Assembly: GCF_000348985.1 (NCBI RefSeq) | Contig: NC_035929.1 | Coordinates: 620,001 to 684,000, forward strand | Source of the DNA: Huiozyma naganishii CBS 8797 | Lineage: Eukaryota > Ascomycota > Saccharomycetes > Saccharomycetales > Saccharomycetaceae | Length of the DNA stretch: 64,000 nucleotides | Reading direction: 5' to 3' | In this document: positions 1 to 8,786 of the stretch, piece by piece | Position numbering within the stretch: position 1 is the first letter of the stretch | Layout of the letters: every line of letters starts with the position of its first letter | Notes under the pieces: model-generated | What the model was told of the DNA's origin: nothing | The model's input: the letters and a program-made list of their open reading frames with translations, nothing else | Database searches by the model: none | Program-made: the position numbers and the translations under genes

Positions 1-1
1 C

Positions 2-268
2 GGGCAGATTCCAGTATACACTTTCAACTTCCCAGCTCAACGACACCAGATCGTAACTTCTCCGGACTCTGCGGTTATGGGGCTAAACTCGATCAACCTA
101 AAAAATAAAAAAAGAGATCACAGACATAATGTATATCAAGAGCCAATGTACATACAATTCACAAAAAGCATTACACGGGGTCCTACCGCCAGTGGTGCAA
201 CTCCCATCGACCGCAACCTTCTCGACCAACAGGGATCAAACCCGTTTCGCCCTGAAAATATATACTGA
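2..268 (+). CDS. possible C-terminal end of an unrecognised protein (5' end outside window)
   Basis: A reading frame is open from the window edge for 88 codons and stops with TGA at 266-268. I do not recognise the product. The visible tail is hydrophilic, has a basic patch (KNKKRDHRH) and ends in QGSNPFRPENIY. The NPF tripeptide is the kind of motif EH-domain endocytic proteins bind, but a single NPF proves nothing. An open frame of this length could be chance in a region of this composition, so this is only a candidate. In S. cerevisiae the gene left of ARF3 (YOR093C) lies on the other strand, so synteny does not support a name. Confidence 0.35.
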   Translation, partial: GQIPVYTFNFPAQRHQIVTSPDSAVMGLNSINLKNKKRDHRHNVYQEPMYIQFTKSITRGPTASGATPIDRNLLDQQGSNPFRPENIY

Positions 269-437
269 AAAAACTGTATATAATTAAATTCGGCAAAAAT
301 TGAGGCTTCGAATCGCCAAGCAGCCGGATGGGTGAAGTGTTTTCGTGTTTGGAGGTTCGGGAACGTGTTAAAAGGGTTGTTTTGATCCTCGGTTATTAAT
401 CCCAGTCATCTTTAGTAACTCTCACCAAAATATAGGA

Positions 438-983
438 ATGGGTAACGCGTTTTCGAGGGCGCTGGGGAAACTTTTCGGTTCCCGCGAGATGAAAATCCTC
501 ATGCTCGGTTTGGATAATGCTGGTAAAACGACGATACTTTACAAGTTGAAACTGAACAAGATCAAGACGTCGACCCCGACGGTTGGATTCAATGTCGAGA
601 CCGTTGCATACAAGAATGTCAAGTTCAACATGTGGGATGTAGGCGGACAGGAGCGGTTGCGGCCGCTGTGGAGGCATTACTTCCCTGCCACGACGGCTCT
701 GATGTTCGTCATTGACTCGAACGATCGACAGCGAATGACTGAGGCGAAGGAGGAACTGTACAGTGTGATCAGCGAGAAGGAGATGGAGAAAGTGGTGCTT
801 TTGGTTTGGGCCAATAAGCAGGATTTGAAGGGTGCCATGAAACCACAAGAGGTCTCGGATTTCTTGCAACTGGACAAAAACTTGAAAAACCAACTGTGGT
901 GTGTCATAGGGAGCAACGCTCTTACGGGGCAAGGTCTGGTCGAGGGTCTATCGTGGGTCTCAAACAATACCGCCAAGCGGTAA
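438..983 (+). CDS. ARF3: ARF family small GTPase, Arf3 (ARF6-like)
   Basis: Arf3 is the yeast ARF6-type GTPase; it acts at the plasma membrane in actin polarity, bud-site choice and PI(4,5)P2 control. The 181-residue product has the N-myristoylation glycine (MGN), the P-loop GLDNAGKT (24-31), the switch I threonine in PTVG, switch II WDVGGQ (66-71) and the guanine-specificity motif NKQD (126-129). It matches S. cerevisiae Arf3 (183 residues) more closely than Arf1/2, notably in [16 protein letters not shown] and [17 protein letters not shown]. The start is the first ATG and the only one leaving the myristoylation signal at the terminus. Its neighbour RKI1 is convergent, as in S. cerevisiae (YOR094W-YOR095C). 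Confidence 0.96.
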   Translation: MGNAFSRALGKLFGSREMKILMLGLDNAGKTTILYKLKLNKIKTSTPTVGFNVETVAYKNVKFNMWDVGGQERLRPLWRHYFPATTALMFVIDSNDRQRMTEAKEELYSVISEKEMEKVVLLVWANKQDLKGAMKPQEVSDFLQLDKNLKNQLWCVIGSNALTGQGLVEGLSWVSNNTAKR

Positions 984-1358
984 TAGACGGTTTTTCCCTT
1001 GTTCTTTAATCTCTGAAAATTCTAGTTACTATCCCCTAATACAAGCTATACTTTGCCTATATTTATATATTATAATTATACTAATACTAATTATCAAGCT
1101 AAGTATCACTGCGGCTAACCCTTTCATATATATGTGATTATTTTATTTTAAGTGGAATTGTTATTCAATAAACAAGAAACTATGAAGATTTACAAAACAT
1201 ATAAAAGAAAAATTAAGCGCCACATTGGGAGGCATGCAGTGCAAACCCCAGGCATCTAGCAATGGTATGAGCACCAGTGGATTAAGGACAAAAGACTTTT
1301 AACAAAATATAATTCCTATAAGACTAAAGTATACAGAGATGTATACATAAGGGCCTTA
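984..1358. other. intergenic, ARF3/RKI1 convergent 3' ends
   Basis: This 375-bp AT-rich stretch lies between two convergent stop codons. It holds TA-rich runs typical of yeast 3' processing (for example TATATTTATATATTATAATTA near 1058-1080). I see no open reading frame and no RNA gene. Confidence 0.6.
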
Positions 1359-2135
1359 TCATTTTGACATGGTTGCCACGGTACCATCAGGGTTCCCGAA
1401 GTACGCCTTGACTGCGTTGTCAACGAACAACCCGGTTTCAACGACACCAACGAGCAATTTGATCTGTTTGTGCAGCTCATACGGGTTCTCTATCTCGCCG
1501 AAATCGGCGTCGATGATGAAATTATTGTTGTCCGTGACTACTGGCCCAGCTTTCGACTTCCCACCTTCTCTAATGTTGGCGGACACGGCCCCCAATCCCT
1601 CCTTCAAATCGTGCAACACGCGGACATAAGCGGATGGCACCACCTCGATGGGCACACCTTGCCTCCAACCTTCCCCCAAATACTTGGACGATCTCTTCCT
1701 GCTGTCTGCAACAACAATGAATATGTCTGCACTGGTGCTCACCAGTTTCTCTTGGAACAGACACGCACCACCGCCTTTGATCAGCTGCATGTTAACGTCC
1801 ACCTCATCGGCACCGTCGAACGCAATGTCGATCTTTGGGTGTTGCTCTATTGAGCTCAGTTGCAGACCGTTCTTCAAGATCAAATCCTGAGACTGAAACC
1901 CGGTGGGGATGCACACAAACTTGGACACGTACTCCGTGTATTCCGGGTCCTTCAAGTACTGGCCCAATCTTTCAGCGATGTAAACGACCGTCGAACCAGA
2001 ACCAACACCGATGACCTTGTGCTCTTTGAACTTCAAGTTCTCGTCAACGGCCCTGTACGATGCTGCTCTCTTGGCGTTTTCGAGCGGGTTTTCGAGCTGA
2101 GGAAGCGACGCGACATCAGGTATACTTTGTGACAT
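1359..2135 (-). CDS. RKI1: ribose-5-phosphate isomerase (type A)
   Basis: Rki1 interconverts ribulose 5-phosphate and ribose 5-phosphate in the non-oxidative pentose phosphate pathway, in the cytosol. The 258 residues equal the S. cerevisiae length. RpiA motifs are visible: GSGSTV (45-50, phosphate loop), DGADEVD (107-113) and [11 protein letters not shown] (120-130), which carry the catalytic Asp/Lys set. The protein starts [10 protein letters not shown] at the ATG complementary to 2133-2135 and ends ATMSK. It lies between ARF3 and RPS7 exactly as YOR095C does. A PAC-like CGATGAGAT lies at 2192-2200, about 60 bp upstream of the start; whether it is used is unknown. Confidence 0.96.
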   Translation of the reverse strand: MSQSIPDVASLPQLENPLENAKRAASYRAVDENLKFKEHKVIGVGSGSTVVYIAERLGQYLKDPEYTEYVSKFVCIPTGFQSQDLILKNGLQLSSIEQHPKIDIAFDGADEVDVNMQLIKGGGACLFQEKLVSTSADIFIVVADSRKRSSKYLGEGWRQGVPIEVVPSAYVRVLHDLKEGLGAVSANIREGGKSKAGPVVTDNNNFIIDADFGEIENPYELHKQIKLLVGVVETGLFVDNAVKAYFGNPDGTVATMSK

Positions 2136-2831
2136 TTGTGTTTGGGAGTGCTTGTGTCTGTGCAGTCAGTTGTAATCAGTTGAGATATAGACGATGAGAT
2201 GGTATTCTCTCTTATATATTCAAAGAGGGGCGCCGCACACAGTGAAAAGTCGAAGGGCCGTACGAACAAAAAACAAAAAATGGTTTCACTGGAAAATAAA
2301 GCTGCTGTAAGCAGAAAAAACCGATGCCCTAGCTACTAAGAGATGTGGGGTTATATACAATATTGGAGGGGGGGACTGTGAAGTGTCAGACGGTCACTAG
2401 AGATAGAGAGAGTTATTCTTGCTTACTCTGCTTTTGTTACCCCCCGCCCCTGTTGTTCGGGAAACTATAGGAGCAATAGTTGACTACAGTACACGGGTCT
2501 CTTACTACACCCTTTGTCAACCAAGCCGAAGCGTATAACTTGGGGGATGGTACTTGAGATCTGCGCCTAGTTTTCAGAGAAAACGCGCGGTCAAAAGGGG
2601 CGCGGAGTGCCCTGCCGTAGACCTGCGAAAAGGGGGAAGGAGAGGGGTGCTGGGGGGGCACTCTGTACGGAGTATGGTGGTTTACTCCTGGTTCGCTCTT
2701 GGTACGCTGTGACGAATAAGGTAGCGTTGTCGACAGAATGAAAAAGGGGAATCCCCGGTGTTATAAAAATATTGTTGTGGGGGAATTGTGTGGGGGAAAG
2801 CGTGGGTTGGGAAAATGCGGGACGGTTGGAT

Positions 2832-2844
2832 GCACCCAGACACC
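2832..2844. promoter_or_regulatory. candidate Rap1 site upstream of RPS7
   Basis: GCACCCAGACACC agrees with the Rap1 consensus ACACCCRYACAYM at 11 of 13 positions. It lies about 520 bp upstream of the RPS7 start. Ribosomal protein genes in this family normally use Rap1 or Tbf1 sites with Fhl1/Ifh1, so the location is plausible, though somewhat distal. This is a motif match only. Confidence 0.35.
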
Positions 2845-3023
2845 GAACAAAGCTATTTTTTTGAAATTGTATTTTTCTTTTGAGATATTCTCAATTGGGA
2901 AATTCTGGGACGTTTCACGAAATGCGGGTGGTGTTCTGAACAGGGTCTGCCCTCTCCGTCCAGTGGGGGTTCGCTGCTGGAGCGCTCCCGCTGGGCTCAC
3001 TTTCTCCAGCAGGGCTCCGTCCC

Positions 3024-3052
3024 GGGGTCAGGGGGGGGTGGTGTGGGCTGGG
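3024..3052 (+). repeat. G-run cluster (potential G-quadruplex)
   Basis: Four guanine runs follow one another: G4 at 3024-3027, G8 at 3031-3038, G3 at 3045-3047 and G3 at 3050-3052, with loops of 3, 6 and 2 bases. This fits a G-quadruplex pattern on the plus strand inside the GC-rich island upstream of RPS7. Nothing shows that it folds in vivo. Confidence 0.5.
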
Positions 3053-3361
3053 CTGTCCCCGGTTCCCACTGCCCAGGGCGCCCAACGTGCCACGCACAGC
3101 GGAAAACTCAATGTGCGTGTGTTGTCACGGCATCGCGCTTACCCACGAAACGGCACGCGCTATCGTAGCTGGGACCCTCACACAGTGTCTCTCAGAGCAA
3201 CTCTCGTAGCAATTGGAGTTGTATGGGAACTCCCATCTGGTTTTTTCATTTGATACACCTTTTGGTTATTGCAGGCTTGCGCAGTGCTTTTTGTTGTTGG
3301 TTTACTAAAGGTACTTCCACGAACTCGATCCAGATACAAGCAAAAGCAAATCAAATAAACG

Positions 3362-4221
3362 ATGTCTAGTAAGATTTTGTCCCAAGCTCCAACTGAATTG
3401 GAATTGCAGGTTGCCCAAGCCTTTGTCGAATTGGAGAACTCCTCTTCAGAGATGAAGGCTGACTTGAGACCTTTGCAGTTCAAGTCCATCAGAGAAGTAT
3501 GTCATATTATTTTATTATTATCAGGCTGATTTGAGTACTAGTTGCTAGAGAAAAAGAGAGGGAGCGTAAATAGAATAATGTTTTGAAGGTTTTCTGACGA
3601 GGAAGTGGTTCGAGGTAGACGGCCATTCTACTACCCGTTTCTCGTCATATTTTCTACGATCCCTTCTCCTCTCTCCTTCTTTAATCCCTGTCATCATTGA
3701 AATCAAGAATACTAACAGTTTCTTTCATTGAATTGTTTAAACTTACAACCACTTACAAGTTTAACCTTCTCCCATTACGTTTTTTATTTCAGATCGAAGT
3801 TTCCGGTGGTAAGAAGGCTTTGGTCATTTTCGTTCCAGTCCCATCTCTAGCCGGTTTCCACAAAGTCCAAACCAAATTGACCCGTGAATTGGAAAAGAAG
3901 TTCCCAGACCGTCACTTGATCTTCTTGGCCGAAAGAAGAATCTTGCCTAAGCCAGCCAGAGGCTCCAGACAAAACCAAAAGAGACCAAGATCCAGAACTT
4001 TGACTGCCGTCCACGACAAGATCTTGGAAGACATGGTCTTCCCAACCGAAGTTGTCGGCAAGAGAGTCAGATACCTCGTCGGTGGTAACAAGATCCAAAA
4101 AATCTTGTTGGACTCCAAGGACGTCCAACAAATCGACTACAAATTGGAATCCTTCCAAGCTGTCTACAACAAGCTGACCGGTAAGCAAATTGTTTTCGAA
4201 ATCCCATCCGAAACACATTAA
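3362..4221 (+). CDS. RPS7A: 40S ribosomal protein eS7, spliced
   Basis: Small-subunit ribosomal protein eS7, needed for 18S rRNA maturation. Exon 1 (3362-3496) encodes [16 protein letters not shown] through KSIRE (45 codons). Exon 2 (3793-4221) continues in frame with [13 protein letters not shown], giving 187 residues against 190 for S. cerevisiae Rps7a. The intron is 296 nt, with donor GTATGT and a TACTAAC branch point at 3710-3716. Codon choice is strongly biased to the highly expressed yeast set (TTG, AGA, GGT, GTC), unlike its neighbours, as expected for a ribosomal protein. S. cerevisiae has two copies, RPS7A (YOR096W) and RPS7B (YNL096C); the symbol follows gene order only. Confidence 0.96.
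3497..3792 (+). other. RPS7 intron
   Basis: Spliceosomal intron between codons 45 and 46. It has the GTATGT donor at 3497-3502, the TACTAAC branch point at 3710-3716 and acceptor TTTCAG ending at 3792. The branch-to-acceptor distance of about 76 nt is long. I see no snoRNA boxes inside. Confidence 0.93.
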
Positions 4222-4424
4222 ACAACCTAAAAGTCAAAAAGGAACCCAAACTTGAACTAGGCCATAATAATAACTACCAAATGAATTTTGAGTTTATTAT
4301 ATCTTTCATATGAAGTATTCTAGTTATTTTATAATATAAAAAATTATACAACAAAAAAACATAATTTTTGCACATCTACCCTCCATCGTGCTTCCCAATG
4401 CAAATGATGATACCAGTCTACCTG

Positions 4425-4976
4425 TCAACGGTCTGGGCGTTTCTTTCCTGCCATTCTAACAAAATTATCGTATCGTATTGTTTTATTTGGGATGACACCC
4501 TCTACAGCTTTCTTACAAGCTCCCCTCTCCGTTACAGTATCCACCGAATATACGGACCTCCGTCTTCTAGTCTTTGTATGTATCTTCTCCTCATACACAT
4601 CACTCTCTTGGAAACTCATACCAGCGCTCTCGCTGTCTGGGAAAGGTGTTCTTTGCACGTTTGCTGCTTTCTTTTCCTTGGTAATCGGAATATTGAAGTA
4701 TTTCACACCACCATCACCACTCTTACTTGCTTGAATTGGAGTTGGTGTGGATTCCTGGGACAAACCATGGACTTTTCTATCATCTTGACCTTTGGTATAC
4801 ACCACTAAAAAGGCGGCAAAGGCAGCAATCAGGATCAGAAAGAGCACTTTGAAGAAACTGACCAAGCCTCCAAGGATCAGCACAAACCCTGGACTTATGA
4901 AATAAAGAAATATGCAACTGACAAAACCAAGTAAGAACGAGGGTAGGTCAACCCCATTCAATATATCAAAGCTCAT
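4425..4976 (-). CDS. small membrane protein, YOR097C-like, unknown function
   Basis: A 183-residue protein starting MSFDILNGVDLPSFLLGF. Two hydrophobic segments at roughly 11-29 and 39-60 look like transmembrane helices separated by a short SPGF turn. The remaining 120 residues are hydrophilic and charged, with a basic RRRR near position 140. It lies between RPS7 and NUP1, where S. cerevisiae has YOR097C, a protein of similar size and unknown function. Identity rests on position, length and layout. I cannot assign a role beyond a probable hairpin-type membrane anchor with a soluble C-terminal tail. Confidence 0.8.
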   Translation of the reverse strand: MSFDILNGVDLPSFLLGFVSCIFLYFISPGFVLILGGLVSFFKVLFLILIAAFAAFLVVYTKGQDDRKVHGLSQESTPTPIQASKSGDGGVKYFNIPITKEKKAANVQRTPFPDSESAGMSFQESDVYEEKIHTKTRRRRSVYSVDTVTERGACKKAVEGVIPNKTIRYDNFVRMAGKKRPDR

Positions 4977-5160
4977 AGTCTGCCCCGGTACAGTGCATTG
5001 AATCTGCCACGATTATCATACAAAGAATCATAGTTTCTTATATTCTCATGCCAGTATTTTTTTGTTCATAATATAAGTCAGATATCTAAATGTATGTCTA
5101 CAATATATGAGAGGTACATCGAGAAGTCTAATAAAAATGCCCATATCTTACCGCGTCACC

Positions 5161-8031
5161 CTAACGACGGGGACCTCTCATCCTGGCGATCTTTCTTTGA
5201 GAAATCATCGAACCTGGCTGTGGTGTATTATTTGTGACCGGAGGCGACGGCGATGAGAATATGGCCGCTGGATCCGCGGAATTTGAGGGACCAAAATTCA
5301 AATTAGGTTGCATTGATGGATTGAACGTGGGCGGTTGCTGTGGGGCATTCTGAAGGTTGAAGTTCGCAGCATTACCCTGGTTCATGCCCGCGCTGAAGGG
5401 ACCCGTTGGATTGAACCCGCCAACGGGCGCAACGCCGTTATTACCGCCAAAGACCGACCCGCCTGAACCTAAGTTACTGTTACCAGAAAGAAGTGGGTTC
5501 ATACCCGCCTGAGTGTTGGATGCAAATGTATTTCCAGCGGGTGCACTGTTTTGCGCACCAAAATTAAATGCCAAGGGAGCACCAGCACCACCTGGGGCAG
5601 ACCCAGTTGGTGCATTTGTATTACCACCAAATAAGGAAGGTGCCGCGCTCACAGCAGTGGATGGTGCAGGAGTAGCACCAAAATTAAATCCACCACTGCC
5701 AGCATTATTTACGAGAGATGCAGATGACGAGGGAGCGCCAGAGAACAGGTTTGGAGTCGAGTTACTGTTGGCGCTGTTCAATAAGGGATTGTTGAAACTA
5801 ACACCAAGCTTCCCCGCCTCTTTATTCAACTGCGTATTACTGCCACCTGGTGCCGAGGGCCTGTTAAAACTGAATGATGGTGGTGGTGCACTTCCTGACG
5901 GTTGCGGCGAAGTTGCCTTTTCTTGTGCAGGTGTGGTACCATTGGTTGCCCCGAAATTGAAAGTCTGTTTTGCAGTTGCTCCGTTTAACCCAGGTAAAGC
6001 GGTAGGTGGTGCGGTCTCCGTTGGTAACGAAAATAACGATGATGCACTTGCAGCTGGCGCCGATCCGGTATCAGAAGGTTTTTGGAAGGCAAATGACGGC
6101 TTTGTGGTGGTCGAATTGTTTGCCTGTTCTACCGGTAGTTTGGCAAACGTAAATGGTTTTTCTTGTGGTTTACTTTCAGTTGGTTCTTCCTTAGAAGATG
6201 TTGGGGCATTGAATGAAAAGCCATTGGAAGGCTTTGCTACCTGTTCATGCTTCTTTTCGGGAACCACAGGTTTGTTTAAGCCAAAATTGAAGGTAAGCGC
6301 AGACGCACTCTTTTCTGTGCCGTTCTCCTTTTGATTGGTGCTGAATGAAAATGCTGGAGGCTTTGATGTTGGTGCATTCCCATCTGCAATTTTTGGTGCT
6401 AAGGAAAAGTTCAAGTTCTTTTTCGATGGTTCATCCGATGTCTCAGAAGATCCAAAGGAAAATGCCGGTTTTTTCTTAGCGGGCTCCGTAGTTGTTGTAT
6501 CTGATTTATTGGAGGTGGCTGTTTGTAATGAAAAGGCAGGCTTTTTGGGAGGTAACTCCGTTTCAGTTTTCGTTTCACCAGCAGGGGATTTGCCAAAGGT
6601 GAAAGTTGGTACTGTGGTTTTCTTTTCAGAGTTTTCAGCCGTATCTTTATTGCCGCCAAGATTGAAAGATAAAGGAGCTGCAGCTTTTCCATTGCCCACA
6701 TCAGGACCCTTTAGTACAGATTTTGGCATTGCTGCAGGAGCTCCATTGGGGGCCTTGCGTCTCGGTTCTTCGTCTGATTTGCCATCGACCTCCTCAATGC
6801 GGTTCTGTATAGGAATCTGAGGTTTACTACCGAATGAAAAAGTCGCGCTTGTTGTTTGCTCAGCGGCAGTAGAACTCGCTTTCACGTTTTTATTGATGGC
6901 GAGGGATGGTACTCCGTCTGGCTTCTTTGAGGAGTCAATACCAATGAAATCAAAACCCATTGTAGGTACTGTAAATTTCTTGCCTTTGCCCGCGGCTGTT
7001 TTACCTGTTGCAGCTGGTGTGACTATCTTTGTGACAGGCATTTTCTTTTCCTTGACAATTGGGGTTGTTGCTGTTTTGATACCGTTTAGTAGCAAGCTCT
7101 TTTGAGTATCGGATAGTTGGCTTTCTGATTCTGTTGTAACTGGTTTCAACGACGAACTCGACACACAGATTGGTAACTCAGTAGAGGAAACATCCATCGT
7201 TGCGCCCGGGACCGTGTTACTTTCAACCTTCATTGGTATATTTGATGGAGAAGTCTCATATTCAGACAAATCGTATTCGAAATAACCTGACCATTTAGTA
7301 CCTTTATTCTTCAAACTGGTTTTCTTTGTTGTCGTCTTCTTTAATACCTTCCCGTCTAATTTTAGCATTGGTTCAATAATATTTAACCCGTTCTTACGGC
7401 GTTTATTGTCCTCTCTTTGTTTCTTGTATTGCAGCGGCTTCTTTACCGGGGAAGGTGTGGAAGATTTGTGGTAGATGACACTATGGTCAAAATTACTCGA
7501 TGTAGACGGTAGAGAGACCGTAGGCGATTCTGACAGTTGTTTCTCAGTGGTCCAAGGTTCCTGTGGTTTTGATCGGGTAGCATTCTGGGCCAACATTCTT
7601 GCATCGTTGTTCATCCGCAACTTCTGTTTCTCCCTTAAAATCCGTAGCCGTTGCAAGGGCAGTATGGGGAGCACTGGTGGTCTCTCGTTTGGGTCTTCAG
7701 GTCCGTACAAGATCAGGGGCTCAGATAATGCAGCCTGCGGTAGCTCATTTTGTTGTGCGACACGATTATCACCTTGACGATACAGTACAGAATTGTTCGC
7801 AGAGCTAGAACCTTGAATATCGGGATACGAGTCTTCTCCAGGGATCTCTTCAATTTTCTGTCTCTTCATTCCATGACGGGTACCGTCACTCCCGGGACTA
7901 ACTTCGCCCCTTTTCATGTTTTTGAAGAAATTAATCAGAGTGGAAGAGATAGATCTTCTGCTGCGAGTTTCTGTTGATTGCTGTTCCAGACTGGCACGTT
8001 CACCCACCGCAGCACGCGATACAGCAGACAT
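5161..8031 (-). CDS. NUP1: FG nucleoporin Nup1 (nuclear basket)
   Basis: Nup1 is a nuclear-basket nucleoporin whose FG repeats dock karyopherins, especially Kap95-Kap60. In 956 residues (S. cerevisiae 1076) the order is: an N-terminal amphipathic, membrane-binding helix region (SSTLINFFKNMKRG, about 30-43); a basic linker with probable nuclear import signals (KKTTTKKTSLKNKG); then a long FG domain with more than twenty FxF(G) units, such as FTFG, FSFG and FNFG. The C-terminus is ISQRKIARMRGPRR, matching the conserved karyopherin-binding tail of the family. The long antisense frames at 5513-6820 are shadows of the repeats. It is divergent from KTR1, as YOR098C is. Confidence 0.95.
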   Translation of the reverse strand: MSAVSRAAVGERASLEQQSTETRSRRSISSTLINFFKNMKRGEVSPGSDGTRHGMKRQKIEEIPGEDSYPDIQGSSSANNSVLYRQGDNRVAQQNELPQAALSEPLILYGPEDPNERPPVLPILPLQRLRILREKQKLRMNNDARMLAQNATRSKPQEPWTTEKQLSESPTVSLPSTSSNFDHSVIYHKSSTPSPVKKPLQYKKQREDNKRRKNGLNIIEPMLKLDGKVLKKTTTKKTSLKNKGTKWSGYFEYDLSEYETSPSNIPMKVESNTVPGATMDVSSTELPICVSSSSLKPVTTESESQLSDTQKSLLLNGIKTATTPIVKEKKMPVTKIVTPAATGKTAAGKGKKFTVPTMGFDFIGIDSSKKPDGVPSLAINKNVKASSTAAEQTTSATFSFGSKPQIPIQNRIEEVDGKSDEEPRRKAPNGAPAAMPKSVLKGPDVGNGKAAAPLSFNLGGNKDTAENSEKKTTVPTFTFGKSPAGETKTETELPPKKPAFSLQTATSNKSDTTTTEPAKKKPAFSFGSSETSDEPSKKNLNFSLAPKIADGNAPTSKPPAFSFSTNQKENGTEKSASALTFNFGLNKPVVPEKKHEQVAKPSNGFSFNAPTSSKEEPTESKPQEKPFTFAKLPVEQANNSTTTKPSFAFQKPSDTGSAPAASASSLFSLPTETAPPTALPGLNGATAKQTFNFGATNGTTPAQEKATSPQPSGSAPPPSFSFNRPSAPGGSNTQLNKEAGKLGVSFNNPLLNSANSNSTPNLFSGAPSSSASLVNNAGSGGFNFGATPAPSTAVSAAPSLFGGNTNAPTGSAPGGAGAPLAFNFGAQNSAPAGNTFASNTQAGMNPLLSGNSNLGSGGSVFGGNNGVAPVGGFNPTGPFSAGMNQGNAANFNLQNAPQQPPTFNPSMQPNLNFGPSNSADPAAIFSSPSPPVTNNTPQPGSMISQRKIARMRGPRR

Positions 8032-8786
8032 AACTGATTGGGATGTGTGTATCTATTATTACAGAAAAAAACACCGGTGTATCTTAATCTGCCCTCACCA
8101 GCTTAACCCCTCCAGGAAATCAAATCTACCGTGGCTCATCACATCTATCTCACTTCGCTTCAATGTGAGGGCATGTTTTTGTCATTTTTTCTTCGCCAAA
8201 TTTTTTTTCCAGAAAAATTAAAAAAACTGTGAAATCCGGGTAACACCAGCGTCATATGTCCCGAAACGGAAGGCCTTCCAGATCTTAGTCGTATTACCGC
8301 AAAGGGTAATTTCCGGAGGAATGCTGGCACTTTCCCCACAGGTAGGCACTTTTGCTATAGGACGACCCCGCAGTGCGTGGAGGGACAACGAAAGAGCGCC
8401 TTCAAAAGTGAGTACAGTCTGTTAAACTTTCGAAGCAGGATACCAAGGGGAGTTGGAACTACCACTGTATTCCCCCACGCCAACCCTCCCCGCACTTCTC
8501 AGTCTGTGCAGTATTAGTTAATCACGCGTTCAAATTTCTAAATTGTATCCTCTTTGGGACCTCTTTTTCTCGAGGCTGCAAAAAAAATGAACTGAAAAAA
8601 CATCACATACAACATGAAGGACAGCAGGTCAATTTTTTTTTTTCGTTTTTTTTCTCCTATCGTTAATCCTGAACAAACTTTATGTAACATTTATAGTACA
8701 TATCGGCTTCCGCTGTTGGTTCTTGAGAGTTTCCATCAGCTGCGAAATTTTTCTACTAGAGGCACAATACAACGGGACGTAGAAAA
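8032..8786. other. divergent promoter region NUP1/KTR1
   Basis: This 755-bp region has T-rich runs near 8190-8225 and 8630-8655, a Reb1-type site at 8236-8243, an ACGCGT hexamer (MCB-like) at 8524-8529 and an RRPE-like AAATTTTTC at 8745-8753. No coding frame with support and no RNA gene is seen. Confidence 0.5.
8236..8243. promoter_or_regulatory. Reb1-type site in NUP1/KTR1 promoter
   Basis: CCGGGTAA (reverse TTACCCGG) is a full match to the Reb1 core TTACCCG. It sits 205 bp upstream of the NUP1 start, in the zone where Reb1 usually sets nucleosome-free regions. An oligo(A/T) tract lies beside it, which is the usual general-regulatory-factor promoter arrangement. Confidence 0.55.

Larger units (their letters stand above)
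2136..3361. other. long divergent intergenic region RKI1/RPS7 with GC-rich island
   Basis: This 1.2-kb promoter region is unusually long for this window. Its composition alternates: a G/C-rich block at about 2440-2670, an AT-rich dip near 2845-2900, then a strongly GC-rich block at about 2930-3180 with inverted repeats (2974-2982 pairs with 3004-3012) and G-runs. A 171-codon ATG frame (2738-3253) crosses it, but its composition is unlike that of the neighbouring genes and I do not call it a gene. Ribosomal protein promoter elements are expected here; see the Rap1-like site. Confidence 0.55.

Noticed and set aside
2738..3253. ATG-initiated 171-codon frame upstream of RPS7
   Set aside because: Low-complexity Gly/Arg/Cys-rich translation, no recognisable family, codon use unlike any neighbour, and it crosses the GC-rich island whose composition alone lengthens frames.
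5513..6820. Two long frames antisense to NUP1 (273 and 161 codons)
   Set aside because: Produced by the repetitive FG-repeat codons of NUP1; the translations are low-complexity mirrors.
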